DNA of 64,000 nucleotides. Source: Apibacter raozihei (lineage in GTDB: Bacteria > Bacteroidota > Bacteroidia > Flavobacteriales > Weeksellaceae). The translations under genes were made by a program, and so were the position numbers. The stretch covers positions 744,001-808,000 of the forward strand of contig NZ_CP034930.1 in assembly GCF_004014855.1 (NCBI RefSeq), in the 5' to 3' direction. Below the pieces are notes generated by a model. That model saw nothing but the letters and a program-made list of their open reading frames with translations. It did not search any database and was not told where the DNA came from. Positions 26,197 to 36,120 of this stretch are shown in pieces (position 1 is the first letter of the stretch; each line of letters starts with the position of its first letter).

Positions 26197-26514
26197 ATGA
26201 TCATATACTCGGAAAGTTTTCATGTTGAACATACCATTGAGAAGGATTGGATTCAATGGTTTAAAGAAGTGTATATTCCCAAAATATACCAAACTCAAAA
26301 ATTTAAAAAATCAGTATTTACCAAAGTTATTTCTCATCCCGAGGAAACCGGAAATACATATTCTATTCAACTTTATGCTGACACTAAAGAGAAACTAAAT
26401 GAATACTACAAAGAAGATTCTCAGGAAGTACATCAATTAATATTTTCCCGATTTGGAAATCAGATACTTTCTTTTAAAACAGAACTTGAAGTAATTGAAG
26501 TTTTTGATTTTTAA
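26197..26514 (+). CDS. DUF4286 family protein
   Basis: 105-residue soluble protein with the compact alpha/beta ferredoxin-like pattern of DUF4286 (MIIYSESFHVEHTIEKDW, then YSIQLYADTKEKLNEYYKE). Found across Bacteroidota without assigned role. It follows the conserved gene at 24721 and shares its terminator, so the two are probably one transcript. Confidence 0.8.
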   Translation: MIIYSESFHVEHTIEKDWIQWFKEVYIPKIYQTQKFKKSVFTKVISHPEETGNTYSIQLYADTKEKLNEYYKEDSQEVHQLIFSRFGNQILSFKTELEVIEVFDF

Positions 26515-26550
26515 AAAAAGCAGCCAAATTGCAATCGGGCTGCTTTTTTG
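26513..26550. terminator. Bidirectional terminator between DUF4286 and hemL
   Basis: Stem AAGCAGCC (26518-26525) and GGCTGCTT (26538-26545), with an A-run on the left and a T-run on the right, so it can stop both the plus-strand transcript and the minus-strand hemL transcript. Confidence 0.85.
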
Positions 26551-26555
26551 TCAAT

Positions 26556-27848
26556 TTAATATGATAAGTCTGAAACAAATTTCCGACTTAAATCTAATGT
26601 CTTATCAATTTCCTGTTTTTTGATACTATCTGATATAAACCATGTTTCATATCCTGAAGGCGGAAGATAAATTCCATGCTTTAGTAAAAAATGAAAATAC
26701 TTGTTAAATAAAGAATGGTCGGCTCTACTTGCTTCTTCAAAATTAGATACTTTATCTATTCCAAAAAACACAGTCATCATGGATGTACACTGTGTAATAC
26801 ATGTTTGTATACCCGCAGTTTTAAAAATGGTATTTAATTCTTCCGCTAATTTTTCTGTAGATTTTGTAATTCTTTCAAAAATTCCGGAATCTGCTTTCAA
26901 TAAAGATAAAGTGGTATATCCTGCTCTCATTGCAATAGGATTCCCCGATAAAGTACCTGCCTGATACACAGAACCGACGGGTGATAAATGGTCCATTATA
27001 TCAGTTCTTGCGGCAAAAGCTCCAACAGGCATTCCTCCTCCAATAACCTTTCCGTAAGTAACAATATCAGCTTTTATATTGAATAATTCCTGGACTCCTC
27101 CCATCCGGGCTCTGAAACCAGTCATTACTTCATCAAAAATCAACAATGCATCATAATCATCACATAGTTTTCTTAATTTCAAAAGAAAGTCATTTTCAGG
27201 TGGCACGCATCCCATATTACCAGCAATGGGTTCAATTATTACAGCTGCAATCTGATCTTCATTGCTTTCAAATAGTAATTTAACTGATTCAATATCATTG
27301 TATACGGCTAATAAGGTATCCTGTGCTGTACCTGGCGTTACGCCCGGACTGTTGGGATTACCAAACGTGGCTGCTCCACTTCCGGCTTTGATTAAAAAAG
27401 CATCTGAATGGCCATGATAACAGCCTTCAAATTTTATAATTTTATTTCTGGATGTAAAACCTCGTGCCAGTCTTATTGCGGACATACACGCTTCCGTTCC
27501 GGAATTTACCATTCTCACTTTATCTATTCCGGGAACTGAATCCACAATTAATTTCGCTATTTCTGTTTCCAGTTCTGTTGGAGTACCAAATGAAAAACCG
27601 CTTTCCAATTGTTTGGTTACAGCTTCTAAAACCTTCGGATGATTATGTCCTAAAATCATAGGCCCCCAGGAATTGATATAGTCGATATAGGTTTTGCCAT
27701 CCACATCTGTCAAATAAGCTCCTTTTGCTGATCTCATAAATACAGGAACTCCTCCTACTGACTTAAATGCACGAACGGGAGAATTCACTCCTCCCGGTAT
27801 ATATTTTTTAGCTTCTTCAAATAGTTTACTACTTCTCTGATATAACAT
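26556..27848 (-). CDS. hemL: Glutamate-1-semialdehyde 2,1-aminomutase
   Basis: PLP enzyme making 5-aminolevulinate from glutamate-1-semialdehyde in C5-pathway haem synthesis. 430 residues; PLP lysine Lys267 in [15 protein letters not shown], substrate/cofactor segments [16 protein letters not shown] and [12 protein letters not shown]. Normal length. It lies 12 bases after the start of the glucosaminidase gene (same strand) and is probably the last gene of an operon ending at 26513-26550. No other hem gene is in the window. Confidence 0.97.
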   Translation of the reverse strand: MLYQRSSKLFEEAKKYIPGGVNSPVRAFKSVGGVPVFMRSAKGAYLTDVDGKTYIDYINSWGPMILGHNHPKVLEAVTKQLESGFSFGTPTELETEIAKLIVDSVPGIDKVRMVNSGTEACMSAIRLARGFTSRNKIIKFEGCYHGHSDAFLIKAGSGAATFGNPNSPGVTPGTAQDTLLAVYNDIESVKLLFESNEDQIAAVIIEPIAGNMGCVPPENDFLLKLRKLCDDYDALLIFDEVMTGFRARMGGVQELFNIKADIVTYGKVIGGGMPVGAFAARTDIMDHLSPVGSVYQAGTLSGNPIAMRAGYTTLSLLKADSGIFERITKSTEKLAEELNTIFKTAGIQTCITQCTSMMTVFFGIDKVSNFEEASRADHSLFNKYFHFLLKHGIYLPPSGYETWFISDSIKKQEIDKTLDLSRKFVSDLSY

Positions 27849-27860
27849 TGAATGTACTTT

Positions 27861-28934
27861 TTAACTTTTTTTACCTTTTAATAAAATTATATCTCCAATT
27901 TTAGGTTCCTGTCCGGGCATCATTAAGTTCTTTTTATATAATTCATATAATGAAACTCCGTTATTTTGGGAAATATTGTACATATTATCCCCTTCTCTGG
28001 TTACATATTCTTTTATAGTACCAGAACTTTTTTTAGGCTCTAAAAATATTTTTTGATTAATTTTTAATTCTATTTTAGATGTTAAGTCATTATATCTACG
28101 CAATTTATCTATAGATATACTATAAGCTTTCGCTATACTTTCCAAGGTATCTCCTTCCCTTATAACAATAAATTTTAAATTACCATTGGGATGAAATCTG
28201 ATTCGAAGACTGGGAAATTCAAAATTATCTTTCGGTTTATTTATACTTTTTCTTACTGCTGCCTGAGGTTTCTCAGGGTTATATGAAGCTAAAACTGCTG
28301 TAGGTTCAGTTTTTTTAACTGATTCAGACTTTAGTTTTGCAAATTGTATTTCAGGTTTGTTTTCCTGTGGAAGTTTAAAACTGTCCGGATATAATTGAGC
28401 TAATTTGTCATATACATCCATAGACGTTATAGAATCAAATTCATTTAATCGGTATCTTTCAATTAAGCCGATAAGTGTATATGCATATTTCGGATTAGTT
28501 GCATACCCTGCTTTTTTTAAACCATGTGCCCATGCTTTGTAATCTTTAGAGTCTAATAAAAATAAATTTTTATAATAAGGCCTTTCTGCAAGAAAGCGTG
28601 AATGATCTCTGTAAGATTCTTCAGCGGATGTATACTTTCTAAAACATTCGCCTTTTAAATCATCATCATGATACATCCTTTCTCCTACCCATTCCGCTTT
28701 ACATTTAATTCCAAAATGATTGTTAGCAAACTGTGCTAAATCACTTTGTCCATTACCTGTTTCCAATATTCCCTGAGCTAAAGTAATACTGGCTGGTATT
28801 TTATACAATTCCATTTCCTGTACAGCCATTTTTGCAAAGCTTTGGATATACAGTTCATCTTTTTTAATTTGTTCCTGAGCTATAATGTAACTACCTGAAA
28901 GAACTAATATTACAAATAATAGTATTTTTTTCAT
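27861..28934 (-). CDS. Secreted LysM glucosaminidase (peptidoglycan hydrolase)
   Basis: 357 residues: signal peptide (MKKILLFVILVLSGSYIIAQ), a GH73/glucosaminidase domain (residues about 25-165; likely catalytic Glu in AQGILETGNGQSDLA, then HFGIKCKAEW) and two C-terminal LysM repeats (VIREGDTLESIAKAYSIS and VTREGDNMYNISQNNGVS). Expected to cut N-acetylglucosamine linkages in peptidoglycan, bound by the LysM repeats. Its ATG overlaps the stop of the upstream deaminase gene by four bases, evidence for translational coupling. Confidence 0.92.
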   Translation of the reverse strand: MKKILLFVILVLSGSYIIAQEQIKKDELYIQSFAKMAVQEMELYKIPASITLAQGILETGNGQSDLAQFANNHFGIKCKAEWVGERMYHDDDLKGECFRKYTSAEESYRDHSRFLAERPYYKNLFLLDSKDYKAWAHGLKKAGYATNPKYAYTLIGLIERYRLNEFDSITSMDVYDKLAQLYPDSFKLPQENKPEIQFAKLKSESVKKTEPTAVLASYNPEKPQAAVRKSINKPKDNFEFPSLRIRFHPNGNLKFIVIREGDTLESIAKAYSISIDKLRRYNDLTSKIELKINQKIFLEPKKSSGTIKEYVTREGDNMYNISQNNGVSLYELYKKNLMMPGQEPKIGDIILLKGKKS

Positions 28935-29839
28935 GTAATAATAATATTTTTATTTTTTTGAGACAATAACTTATTCATCTCGCGTATTCCCTGCAATCCA
29001 CCAGTATGAACGGCTAAAATTTTTTTATCAGAGCTTATTTCTCCCTTTCTTAACATTTCTTTGAGTCCAAACATCATTTTACCAGTGTATACAGGATCGA
29101 GAGGGATATGATTGAGAAGGTAAAAATTATTGATAAAATCAATCAAATCCGGGGTCACTTTAGCATATCCACCAAAATGATAATCCAAATTTACAGTAAA
29201 ATTTTGTTTGTCAGTTAGTTTTATGATATCTTTAACTAAAAAGCCTGCATTTTTAAGAACCGGGAAACCCATAATTTGTTGATGATTTTGTGCTCCGACT
29301 GATAGTCCGGATAATGTGCCCCCGGTTCCCATAGCCGTAGTTATAATATCAAACTTATGGGTTTCTTCGTTTAAGATCTCTGCTGCTCCTTGTACTGCTA
29401 ATGAATTAGTTCCTCCTTCAGGAACAAGATAATGATTTTTTATATTTTTTAAAATTCCCTGCGTAACTACTGATTTGTCCTTCAACCTGTATTCACTTCT
29501 GGAAATAAAGTAAAAGTCCATCCCTAAACTGCTGGCTTCTGCTAAAGTCTGATTATTTTGCCATTTATCTGCCAACTCTTCCCCTCGGATTATTCCTACA
29601 GATTTAAAACCATTTTCATTGGCGGCGGCGGCAGTAGCAACAATATGATTAGACATGGCTCCACCAAAAGTAACCAGTGTTTCACATTGCATTTCTTTTG
29701 CTCTTACCAGATTGTATTTCATTTTCCAGAATTTATTCCCTGATATAATAGGATGTACCAGATCTTCTCTTTTAATAAAAAGCTGATTTTCTACATGTAA
29801 ATCCGGAAATTGAAACGGTTGTATAGGTAATTGATACAA
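28931..29839 (-). CDS. ACC deaminase / D-cysteine desulfhydrase family PLP enzyme
   Basis: 302-residue fold-type II PLP enzyme. The PLP lysine is in ISGNKFWKMKYN (about residue 36), followed by TFGGAMSNHIVATAAAA and a phosphate-binding Gly-rich loop TAMGTGGTLSG. Such enzymes release ammonia or sulfide from 1-aminocyclopropane-1-carboxylate, D-cysteine or related D-amino acids; the exact substrate cannot be read. It overlaps the glucosaminidase gene by four bases. The odd pairing of a deaminase with a wall hydrolase may only reflect transcription. Confidence 0.88.
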   Translation of the reverse strand: MYQLPIQPFQFPDLHVENQLFIKREDLVHPIISGNKFWKMKYNLVRAKEMQCETLVTFGGAMSNHIVATAAAANENGFKSVGIIRGEELADKWQNNQTLAEASSLGMDFYFISRSEYRLKDKSVVTQGILKNIKNHYLVPEGGTNSLAVQGAAEILNEETHKFDIITTAMGTGGTLSGLSVGAQNHQQIMGFPVLKNAGFLVKDIIKLTDKQNFTVNLDYHFGGYAKVTPDLIDFINNFYLLNHIPLDPVYTGKMMFGLKEMLRKGEISSDKKILAVHTGGLQGIREMNKLLSQKNKNIIIT

Positions 29840-29881
29840 TTTTTGAAATTATATTAAATAATATTTTATTATGTAAAAGAA

Positions 29882-30295
29882 TTATACTGTATGTATTTTG
29901 TTTAAATCTTTTAATAAAGATTCTTTAACATTTTCTTCCATAGCCCCTGTATATATAAATTCTTTTTTTTCTTCACTAGAGTCATTAAGAATATAATTAA
30001 CTATAATTTTTTTACCCTCTTGATGCCAAGAAGTTATTTCATTAAACAATATATATCTTGATGCAGCAAAAATCCCTTTTTTTAACTTTATATAATCATT
30101 TCCTATTTCAACTACAGCTGAATTATATCTAATTATTTGTATAACTATATTTAAAATACAAATTGATACGACAAATGTTGCATTATTTAATAAAAAAATA
30201 CTCGTAAATAATAAAATAGTAAAGGTTATTATTAAAAATAATAAAAATTTTCTTGCGTAATAATGTTTTTCTTCTGTGATTTGATTATTTTCCAT
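29882..30295 (-). CDS. Small membrane protein with PH-like tail
   Basis: 137 residues: two adjacent hydrophobic helices (about 17-58), then a beta-rich soluble tail (VVEIGNDYIKLKKGIFAASRYILFNEITSWHQEGKKIIV) resembling a small bacterial PH-like module. No signal peptide. It sits six bases after the upstream small membrane gene and 42 bases before the deaminase gene in the same direction, so it may belong to a long minus-strand transcript. Function unknown. Confidence 0.7.
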   Translation of the reverse strand: MENNQITEEKHYYARKFLLFLIITFTILLFTSIFLLNNATFVVSICILNIVIQIIRYNSAVVEIGNDYIKLKKGIFAASRYILFNEITSWHQEGKKIIVNYILNDSSEEKKEFIYTGAMEENVKESLLKDLNKIHTV

Positions 30296-30301
30296 AATGA
30301 T

Positions 30302-30622
30302 CTATGATTTTTGACTTAAATTTCTGGATATTTTTCTGCGTTCTTCTAAATCAGTTAATTTTTTTTTATCTAATAGTTTTCTAGCTCCTATTATTGCAAT
30401 AAACCCTATAGGAATATATATAAAACTTCCTATTATAACCATTATTGCACCTGCCTTTCTTTTTTTTGGCAGAATCATAGCTCCGATCACAGAAAGAATC
30501 CAAAATAATGATATTACAACAATAAAGGTATAAGCTAAAATCGTACTGTCTTCTATTATCTGAAAACAAAAACTTAATAACGGGATCAAATTGGCAATAA
30601 TCCCAACAATGATAATTTTCAT
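30302..30622 (-). CDS. Small three-helix membrane protein
   Basis: 106 residues with three hydrophobic segments (about 4-22, 28-50 and 57-80) and a charged C-terminal tail (LLDKKKLTDLEERRKISRN). It lies 24 bases after the POT transporter stop and six bases before the next membrane gene. I do not recognise a family; the charged tail suggests a cytosolic contact. Confidence 0.65.
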   Translation of the reverse strand: MKIIIVGIIANLIPLLSFCFQIIEDSTILAYTFIVVISLFWILSVIGAMILPKKRKAGAIMVIIGSFIYIPIGFIAIIGARKLLDKKKLTDLEERRKISRNLSQKS

Positions 30623-30646
30623 ATTTATTTTTTGTTAGTTTATGAT

Positions 30647-32764
30647 TTACTTTACACCATGCATGAGTTTTTTCATTAGTGGACTTAGAGAAATTACAAT
30701 AACTCCTGCTATAATTGGTATAATGGTAAAAATAAGAAAAAAATTGGTCATACTTGATTTTTCTGCCATATCTTCTATCATACCTCCCAATGAAGCAGCT
30801 AACTTATTACCGATTGCAATGGCCAGGTACCACATACCAAACATAAAGGCTATCATTCTTCCCGGAACCAGTTTACTTACGTAAGATAAGCCTACCGGCG
30901 AGATACATAACTCACCTAAAGTATGAAATAAATAGGCCAGAATCAACCATATCATACTTACTCGTACTACACCTGCCGTAGCTCCTTGTGGAATTGACTG
31001 AGAACCAAAAGCTAAAACTCCGAAACCTATTGCCATAATGATTAATCCAAGACCAAATTTTACTGCGGCACTCGGATTATATTTACTATCCCACCACTTA
31101 GTGAATAAAGATGCAAATGCAATGATGAAGAAAGAATTTAAAATACTGAACCACGAGGTGGTAATTTCTACTTTACTGTCTCTGAATTCAGAAATCTTAG
31201 CTTCAATTAGTCCGGATTGTTTTTTCGCTAATTTGTATTCAAGACGAACTTTTTCTTCCTGCTCTTTAGTTAATGGTATTAAGGTCCCTATTTCTTCATG
31301 AACAATCAGTTTATCACCTATATTATGAGCTTTAGAGGAACCTATAGTAGTTTTAAATTTCTCTGTTTTATCTGTGGGCTTAAGTTCATAAGATTCTGTA
31401 ACCGGAACATATTCAAAAACTAAATTCCCTTGTTTATCAACTTCTTGTTTTTGTGTTTTTTTATCTAATTTGGGTATTCTAACGGTTGTATATTCAATTT
31501 CATAGGCATGCGAATTAATATCGTTGTTGAGCATCCAGATAACAATTCCCCAAATGATTAAAAAACTTGATCCTAAGACAATATTAGAAGATAAAATTTT
31601 ATGATGAGTCCTTTTAAACAAAAGGAAAAGTACCCATGACACAATTGCTAAAGGAACAACGGTAAGCAACGTATTTATAATTATATATATAGTTGCTGCT
31701 TGCCCTTCAACTACCCTTCCTGTGAAATCTCTGGCAAAAAGCACTAATGAGGTAGCTCCCTGTTCAAATGAAAGGAAAAAGAAAATAGTAAACAGAGCAA
31801 ATATGATGACAACTATCATTCTGTCTCTAACCACTTTTTCGTAACGGGAAATTCTTGAAATAACTACTATCAGTAAAAGTATCAGACCTATGATTGATAA
31901 CACTAACGGGCCTTCTAATATGTCTTTACTTATAATAAATTCTTCCGGTAGTATATGTATATTACCAATTTTAGATAATGGATCATTAATTGCATAAGCT
32001 AATCCAATTATGGAAACAATTATAATTACTATTTTATCTAAAATAGTGAATGGGTTTTTCTTTTCTACACTTTCTTCTTCTCTTACATTTATAGGCTTGA
32101 TTTCTTCATTTCTTGATGGAATCCCTCCAATATTCCCAAATAAAGGTTTAGCTAACCAGAATTGTATAGTTCCTAAAAGCATAAATATTCCTGCCAGTCC
32201 AAATCCCCAGCTCCATCCAATCTTTTCGGCCAGATATCCGCAAAGCATCATTCCGAAAAAAGCTCCTGCATTTACACCCATATAGAATATGGTATATGCT
32301 CCATCTTTTTTTTCCGGTAAGTCTTTATACATTTCAGAAATGATTGAAGTCATGTTAGGCTTAAAAAAACCGGTTCCTACTACTAATAAAATTAATCCTA
32401 AATAAAGTGAAAATTCTGTTTCCACAGCCATAGATACATGTCCCAAAGTCATGATAATTGCTCCTATTACTACGGCCCAGCGATAACCAACAATTCGATC
32501 TGCTACAATTCCACCGACTATAGGAGTTAGATATAAAAGCATTGCATAAGTACCAAATAAAGCTCCGGCATTAGTAGATGTCCATTCCCAACCAGGGTTG
32601 GAACCTATAACTGCCATTGTAAGAAAATTGATAAGTAAAACGCGCATCCCGTAAAAAGAGAAACGTTCCCACATTTCTGTGAAAAATAATACAAATAATC
32701 CTGCAGGATGACCTAAAACCTTGGTGTCAAAAAAATTAGTGGTTGTAGTATTTTGTTCTTTCAT
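30647..32764 (-). CDS. POT-family peptide transporter with large insert
   Basis: 705 residues from ATG 32764; a TTG six codons upstream is less likely. Proton-coupled oligopeptide transporter: ERFSFYGMR near residue 30, GTGFFKPNMTSII, and YLFHTLGELCISPVGLSYVSKLVP are POT signatures. About 12-14 membrane helices. Unlike the neighbouring 519-residue homologue it carries a hydrophilic insert of about 120 residues between helices in the second half (from YEIEYTTVRIPKL to SEFRDSKVEI), probably outside the membrane. It starts 25 bases after the stop of the upstream POT gene. Likely imports di- or tripeptides. Confidence 0.92.
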   Translation of the reverse strand: MKEQNTTTTNFFDTKVLGHPAGLFVLFFTEMWERFSFYGMRVLLINFLTMAVIGSNPGWEWTSTNAGALFGTYAMLLYLTPIVGGIVADRIVGYRWAVVIGAIIMTLGHVSMAVETEFSLYLGLILLVVGTGFFKPNMTSIISEMYKDLPEKKDGAYTIFYMGVNAGAFFGMMLCGYLAEKIGWSWGFGLAGIFMLLGTIQFWLAKPLFGNIGGIPSRNEEIKPINVREEESVEKKNPFTILDKIVIIIVSIIGLAYAINDPLSKIGNIHILPEEFIISKDILEGPLVLSIIGLILLLIVVISRISRYEKVVRDRMIVVIIFALFTIFFFLSFEQGATSLVLFARDFTGRVVEGQAATIYIIINTLLTVVPLAIVSWVLFLLFKRTHHKILSSNIVLGSSFLIIWGIVIWMLNNDINSHAYEIEYTTVRIPKLDKKTQKQEVDKQGNLVFEYVPVTESYELKPTDKTEKFKTTIGSSKAHNIGDKLIVHEEIGTLIPLTKEQEEKVRLEYKLAKKQSGLIEAKISEFRDSKVEITTSWFSILNSFFIIAFASLFTKWWDSKYNPSAAVKFGLGLIIMAIGFGVLAFGSQSIPQGATAGVVRVSMIWLILAYLFHTLGELCISPVGLSYVSKLVPGRMIAFMFGMWYLAIAIGNKLAASLGGMIEDMAEKSSMTNFFLIFTIIPIIAGVIVISLSPLMKKLMHGVK

Positions 32765-32789
32765 AAATTTATATAGGCTCAATTATTCT

Positions 32790-34349
32790 TTATTTAATTT
32801 CTTGCATTAGTTTTCTTACTAATGGTGATATTATTATCAAAACCAAACCTGCAATTAAAGCGTATAGTGAAAGTTGTTGATATCCATCAGTAAAAGCAAT
32901 CAGCTTATCCATTTTAGATGCGTTCTCATCAGCATTTGTCATACCTGCTCCTAAAATTCCTGCCACATATTGCCCGTAAGCGCTAGCTAAAAACCACATT
33001 CCCATCATTACACCTTGTAATTTTATAGGTGATAACTTAGTCATTATAGATAATCCTATTGGGGATAGACAAAGCTCTCCTAAAGTCATAACAAAATAAG
33101 CAATGGTAAATACATCTAAAGAAGTAACTCCATTGGCATCAGAAAAAAACCTAGTTATATATAATATATAAAATGAACCAGATAAGAATAAAAAACCTAA
33201 ACCAAATTTGACTACTGTATTAGGTTCTATTTTTTTCTTTGCTAAAGCAAACCATAATAATCCCACTATCGGGGCGAAAATAATAACAAATAGCGCATTG
33301 GAAGAGTTATTAACAGCATTTGGATCTAATTTAATAGATCCTAAAATTGTATCATTAAGATTGTATGCAGCAAAAATACTTAATGATCCCCCGCTTTGCT
33401 CAAAAAATGCCCAAAATAAAATAGAGAAAATAATAAATATTAAAGCAGCAAATAATTTTTTGATTTCTACTTTTGAATATTTAGTCATTTCATAGAACAA
33501 ATAAATTAAAGTTCCAGGCCCTATTATATACATAAACCAATCTGTAAATTGAGTTTTAGCCACCATTGTCATAATAACGGGTATAATTGCTAATGAACCT
33601 ATGTAGGTCCCGTATTCATACCATCTGACTTTTTTATCAGAAATAGAAGAATTTTTAAACGGTGACAAACCGATAGGACCTAAAGACTTTTGAGTAAATG
33701 TAAAGGTAACCAAACTAATAGCCATCACAATTGCTGCTAAACCAAAAGCAACATTCCATGAATCTTCAATTGGAATTATGGATTTCCCGATTTCCAATGA
33801 ACCTAATTTTATGTAACCTACTTTTCCTATAGATACACAAATGTATCCTCCTAATAAAGCCCCTAAATTAATTCCTGAATAAAATAAAGAGAAACCTGCA
33901 TCTCTTCTTATATCTCCCTTTTTATATAACGAACCTACCATAGTAGAGATATTAGGTTTAAAGAAACCAGTTCCTATAACTGTAAAACTTATACCTAAAA
34001 AGAAAAACTGTCTGGGATCATAGGCTAATATTAAACTACCTACAATCATTAATAAACCACCCCAAAATAAAGATTTTCTAAAACCTAATATTTTATCTGC
34101 AAATAAACCTCCTACAAAAGTAAACGCATAAACGAAAGCTTGTGTTGCTCCATATTGTAGTTGGGCATCTTTTTCTTTAAAAAATAATTGATTAACCATA
34201 AAAAAGGTTAGCATCCCTCTCATTCCGTAAAAGCAAAAACGTTCCCACATCTCTGAGAAAAAGAGATACCATAATTGTTTAGGATACCTACCTTTAAAAT
34301 TTTGAATTTCTTCTAAGGTTATTGATTTTTTTTCTATCGTTTTATCCAT
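32790..34349 (-). CDS. POT-family peptide transporter
   Basis: 519-residue proton-coupled peptide transporter with the POT signatures MWERFCFYGMRGML, GTGFFKPNISTMVG and FVMTLGELCLSPIGLS. It is normal-length, unlike the next gene, which shares the same motifs and is probably a paralogue in tandem. First gene of the minus-strand run that extends to hemL. A possible -7 element TACTTTTG lies on the minus strand at 34428-34435. Confidence 0.93.
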   Translation of the reverse strand: MDKTIEKKSITLEEIQNFKGRYPKQLWYLFFSEMWERFCFYGMRGMLTFFMVNQLFFKEKDAQLQYGATQAFVYAFTFVGGLFADKILGFRKSLFWGGLLMIVGSLILAYDPRQFFFLGISFTVIGTGFFKPNISTMVGSLYKKGDIRRDAGFSLFYSGINLGALLGGYICVSIGKVGYIKLGSLEIGKSIIPIEDSWNVAFGLAAIVMAISLVTFTFTQKSLGPIGLSPFKNSSISDKKVRWYEYGTYIGSLAIIPVIMTMVAKTQFTDWFMYIIGPGTLIYLFYEMTKYSKVEIKKLFAALIFIIFSILFWAFFEQSGGSLSIFAAYNLNDTILGSIKLDPNAVNNSSNALFVIIFAPIVGLLWFALAKKKIEPNTVVKFGLGFLFLSGSFYILYITRFFSDANGVTSLDVFTIAYFVMTLGELCLSPIGLSIMTKLSPIKLQGVMMGMWFLASAYGQYVAGILGAGMTNADENASKMDKLIAFTDGYQQLSLYALIAGLVLIIISPLVRKLMQEIK

Positions 34350-34709
34350 GAGTAGTTTTATAAGTGAATACTGTAATACATTAGTTTACTTTTTAAATTT
34401 GTTATAATTAGATGACTAACTAACTTTCAAAAGTAATCAAAAATCATAAATATAATTTCATTTGATAATAAAAAAAATATGTATTAACTACATCAAACAC
34501 TTATAAAGGTGTAGTTTATATCTATTATAAATAGATTTATATACAAATTACACCTATTTACCTACACTACTTTTAAGATAAAAATAGTATACAATTTTAG
34601 AAATTTTAGATCTTTAATTATAACATTTTAGTAATCAATGATTATTTTAGTATCTTATTGATTATCATTCCAGTAAAAAGACGTATTAATAATCATATAA
34701 TTATTTAGT
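34350..34709. other. Intergenic region before the POT genes
   Basis: 360 AT-rich bases. It holds a minus-strand TACTTTTG (34428-34435) and the nested palindrome at 34507-34555. No coding capacity. Confidence 0.5.
34507..34555. repeat. Nested inverted repeat upstream of the POT genes
   Basis: Outer arms AGGTGTA (34507-34513) and TACACCT (34549-34555); inner arms ATCTATT (34520-34526) and AATAGAT (34530-34536). It could be an operator for the peptide-transporter unit or a hairpin after the DASS gene. No known regulator motif is matched. Confidence 0.45.
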
Positions 34710-36113
34710 TTAAAAAAGTCCTAAAATTTTCCACCATATTGTACCTATAAATAACCATATAAACAGAATTACCAAACTCATAATAAATCCTATTTTCCAC
34801 CACTTTGCTAATGGAACATAGCCGCAACCAAATAAGATAGGTGCCGGTCCACTGGAATAGTGAGTAATAGACATATTTAGATTACTAAAAAATGCAAATA
34901 AAAGAATTGCTAGCAAAGGTGGAGCTCCTGCAGCAATGGATATAGAAACGAATATGACATACATTGCACTGATATGAGCTATTGCACTTGCCATAAGATA
35001 ATGTATATAATAGTAAACCAAGAGTAAAATAAGCAGCATTGGCATCCAATTTAAGTTTTCAACAGATTTAGCAACATAATTCCCAAACCATGGAATAAAT
35101 CCTAGTTTATTAAGCTGGGCAGCTAAAGTCATTAAAATTGAAAACCAGATGATGGTATGCCAGGCCTCCTTTTCACTGATTACATCATTCCAGTCCAATG
35201 CTTTTGTTAATAACAAAATACATAGACCAACAAAAGCGGTAAATGTTGCATCTATATTTAAAAATGAGCCTAATATCCAAAAAACTATTAAGTAAGCAAA
35301 CACAGCTAAAACAATCCATTCTTTAGTAGTCATCTTACCCATTTCTTTAAGCTTAGTTTTTGCAATTGCTTTCATTTCAGGGGTATTTTTGAGTTCCGGA
35401 GGATATATTTTATATATGATGTAAGGTATTACCGTTAACGATATTAATCCAGGAACTATAGCAGCTAAAGCCCAATCTGTCCAGGATATAGAATATCCCA
35501 TATCTTTAACAAGTTTAACAATCATAGGATTTCCTGCCATAGATGTTAAAAACATTGCGCAGGTAATTGCATTACACTGAAATATACACTGTACTAAAAA
35601 TGCACCGATTTTTCTTTGAGTTCCTTTTTCGGGAGTAGAATCGTACACATCAGAAATTGATAAAAATAAAGGAGTAATAATCCCCCCACAGCGTGCTGAA
35701 GTCGAAGGCATTGCAGGTGCAAAAATAAAATCGGTCATGACCAATCCATAAGATAATCCCAGTGAACTATTTCCAAGTTTACTTATAAACAGATACCCCA
35801 CTCTTCTACCAAAACCTGTTTTGATAAATCCTCTTGATATAAAAAATGCACAAGCAATCATCCAGATTGTAGTATCACTAAATCCTTTTAAGGCTCCTTT
35901 CATAGGAACCAAATCTAAAGCTACTACTACGGTCATACTAAATATAGCCATCGCTCCCAAAGGAAATGGAGATAGTATCAATCCCAATACCGTAGCTATA
36001 AATACTGCCATAAGATGCCACGCTTTTTCGTTGACACCTTCAGGTGCTGGAATAAACCAAAGCACAACACCTATGAAGATAACTAATAAAAATTTTAATA
36101 TATTTGTGTTCAT
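34710..36113 (-). CDS. DASS (SLC13-type) anion:sodium symporter
   Basis: 467-residue membrane protein with about 12 helices and the CitT/DASS pattern: ISRGFIKTGFGRRVGYLFIS near residue 95, APAMPSTSARCGGIITPL (about 130-150, the first substrate loop), and MSITHYSSGPAPILFGCGYVP near the C-terminus (second loop). Such carriers move citrate, succinate, malate, 2-oxoglutarate or sulfate with Na+ or by exchange. Motifs are nearest the 2-oxoglutarate/malate translocator group, but the exact anion is not decided. Single gene. Confidence 0.9.
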   Translation of the reverse strand: MNTNILKFLLVIFIGVVLWFIPAPEGVNEKAWHLMAVFIATVLGLILSPFPLGAMAIFSMTVVVALDLVPMKGALKGFSDTTIWMIACAFFISRGFIKTGFGRRVGYLFISKLGNSSLGLSYGLVMTDFIFAPAMPSTSARCGGIITPLFLSISDVYDSTPEKGTQRKIGAFLVQCIFQCNAITCAMFLTSMAGNPMIVKLVKDMGYSISWTDWALAAIVPGLISLTVIPYIIYKIYPPELKNTPEMKAIAKTKLKEMGKMTTKEWIVLAVFAYLIVFWILGSFLNIDATFTAFVGLCILLLTKALDWNDVISEKEAWHTIIWFSILMTLAAQLNKLGFIPWFGNYVAKSVENLNWMPMLLILLLVYYYIHYLMASAIAHISAMYVIFVSISIAAGAPPLLAILLFAFFSNLNMSITHYSSGPAPILFGCGYVPLAKWWKIGFIMSLVILFIWLFIGTIWWKILGLF

Positions 36114-36120
36114 AATATAA

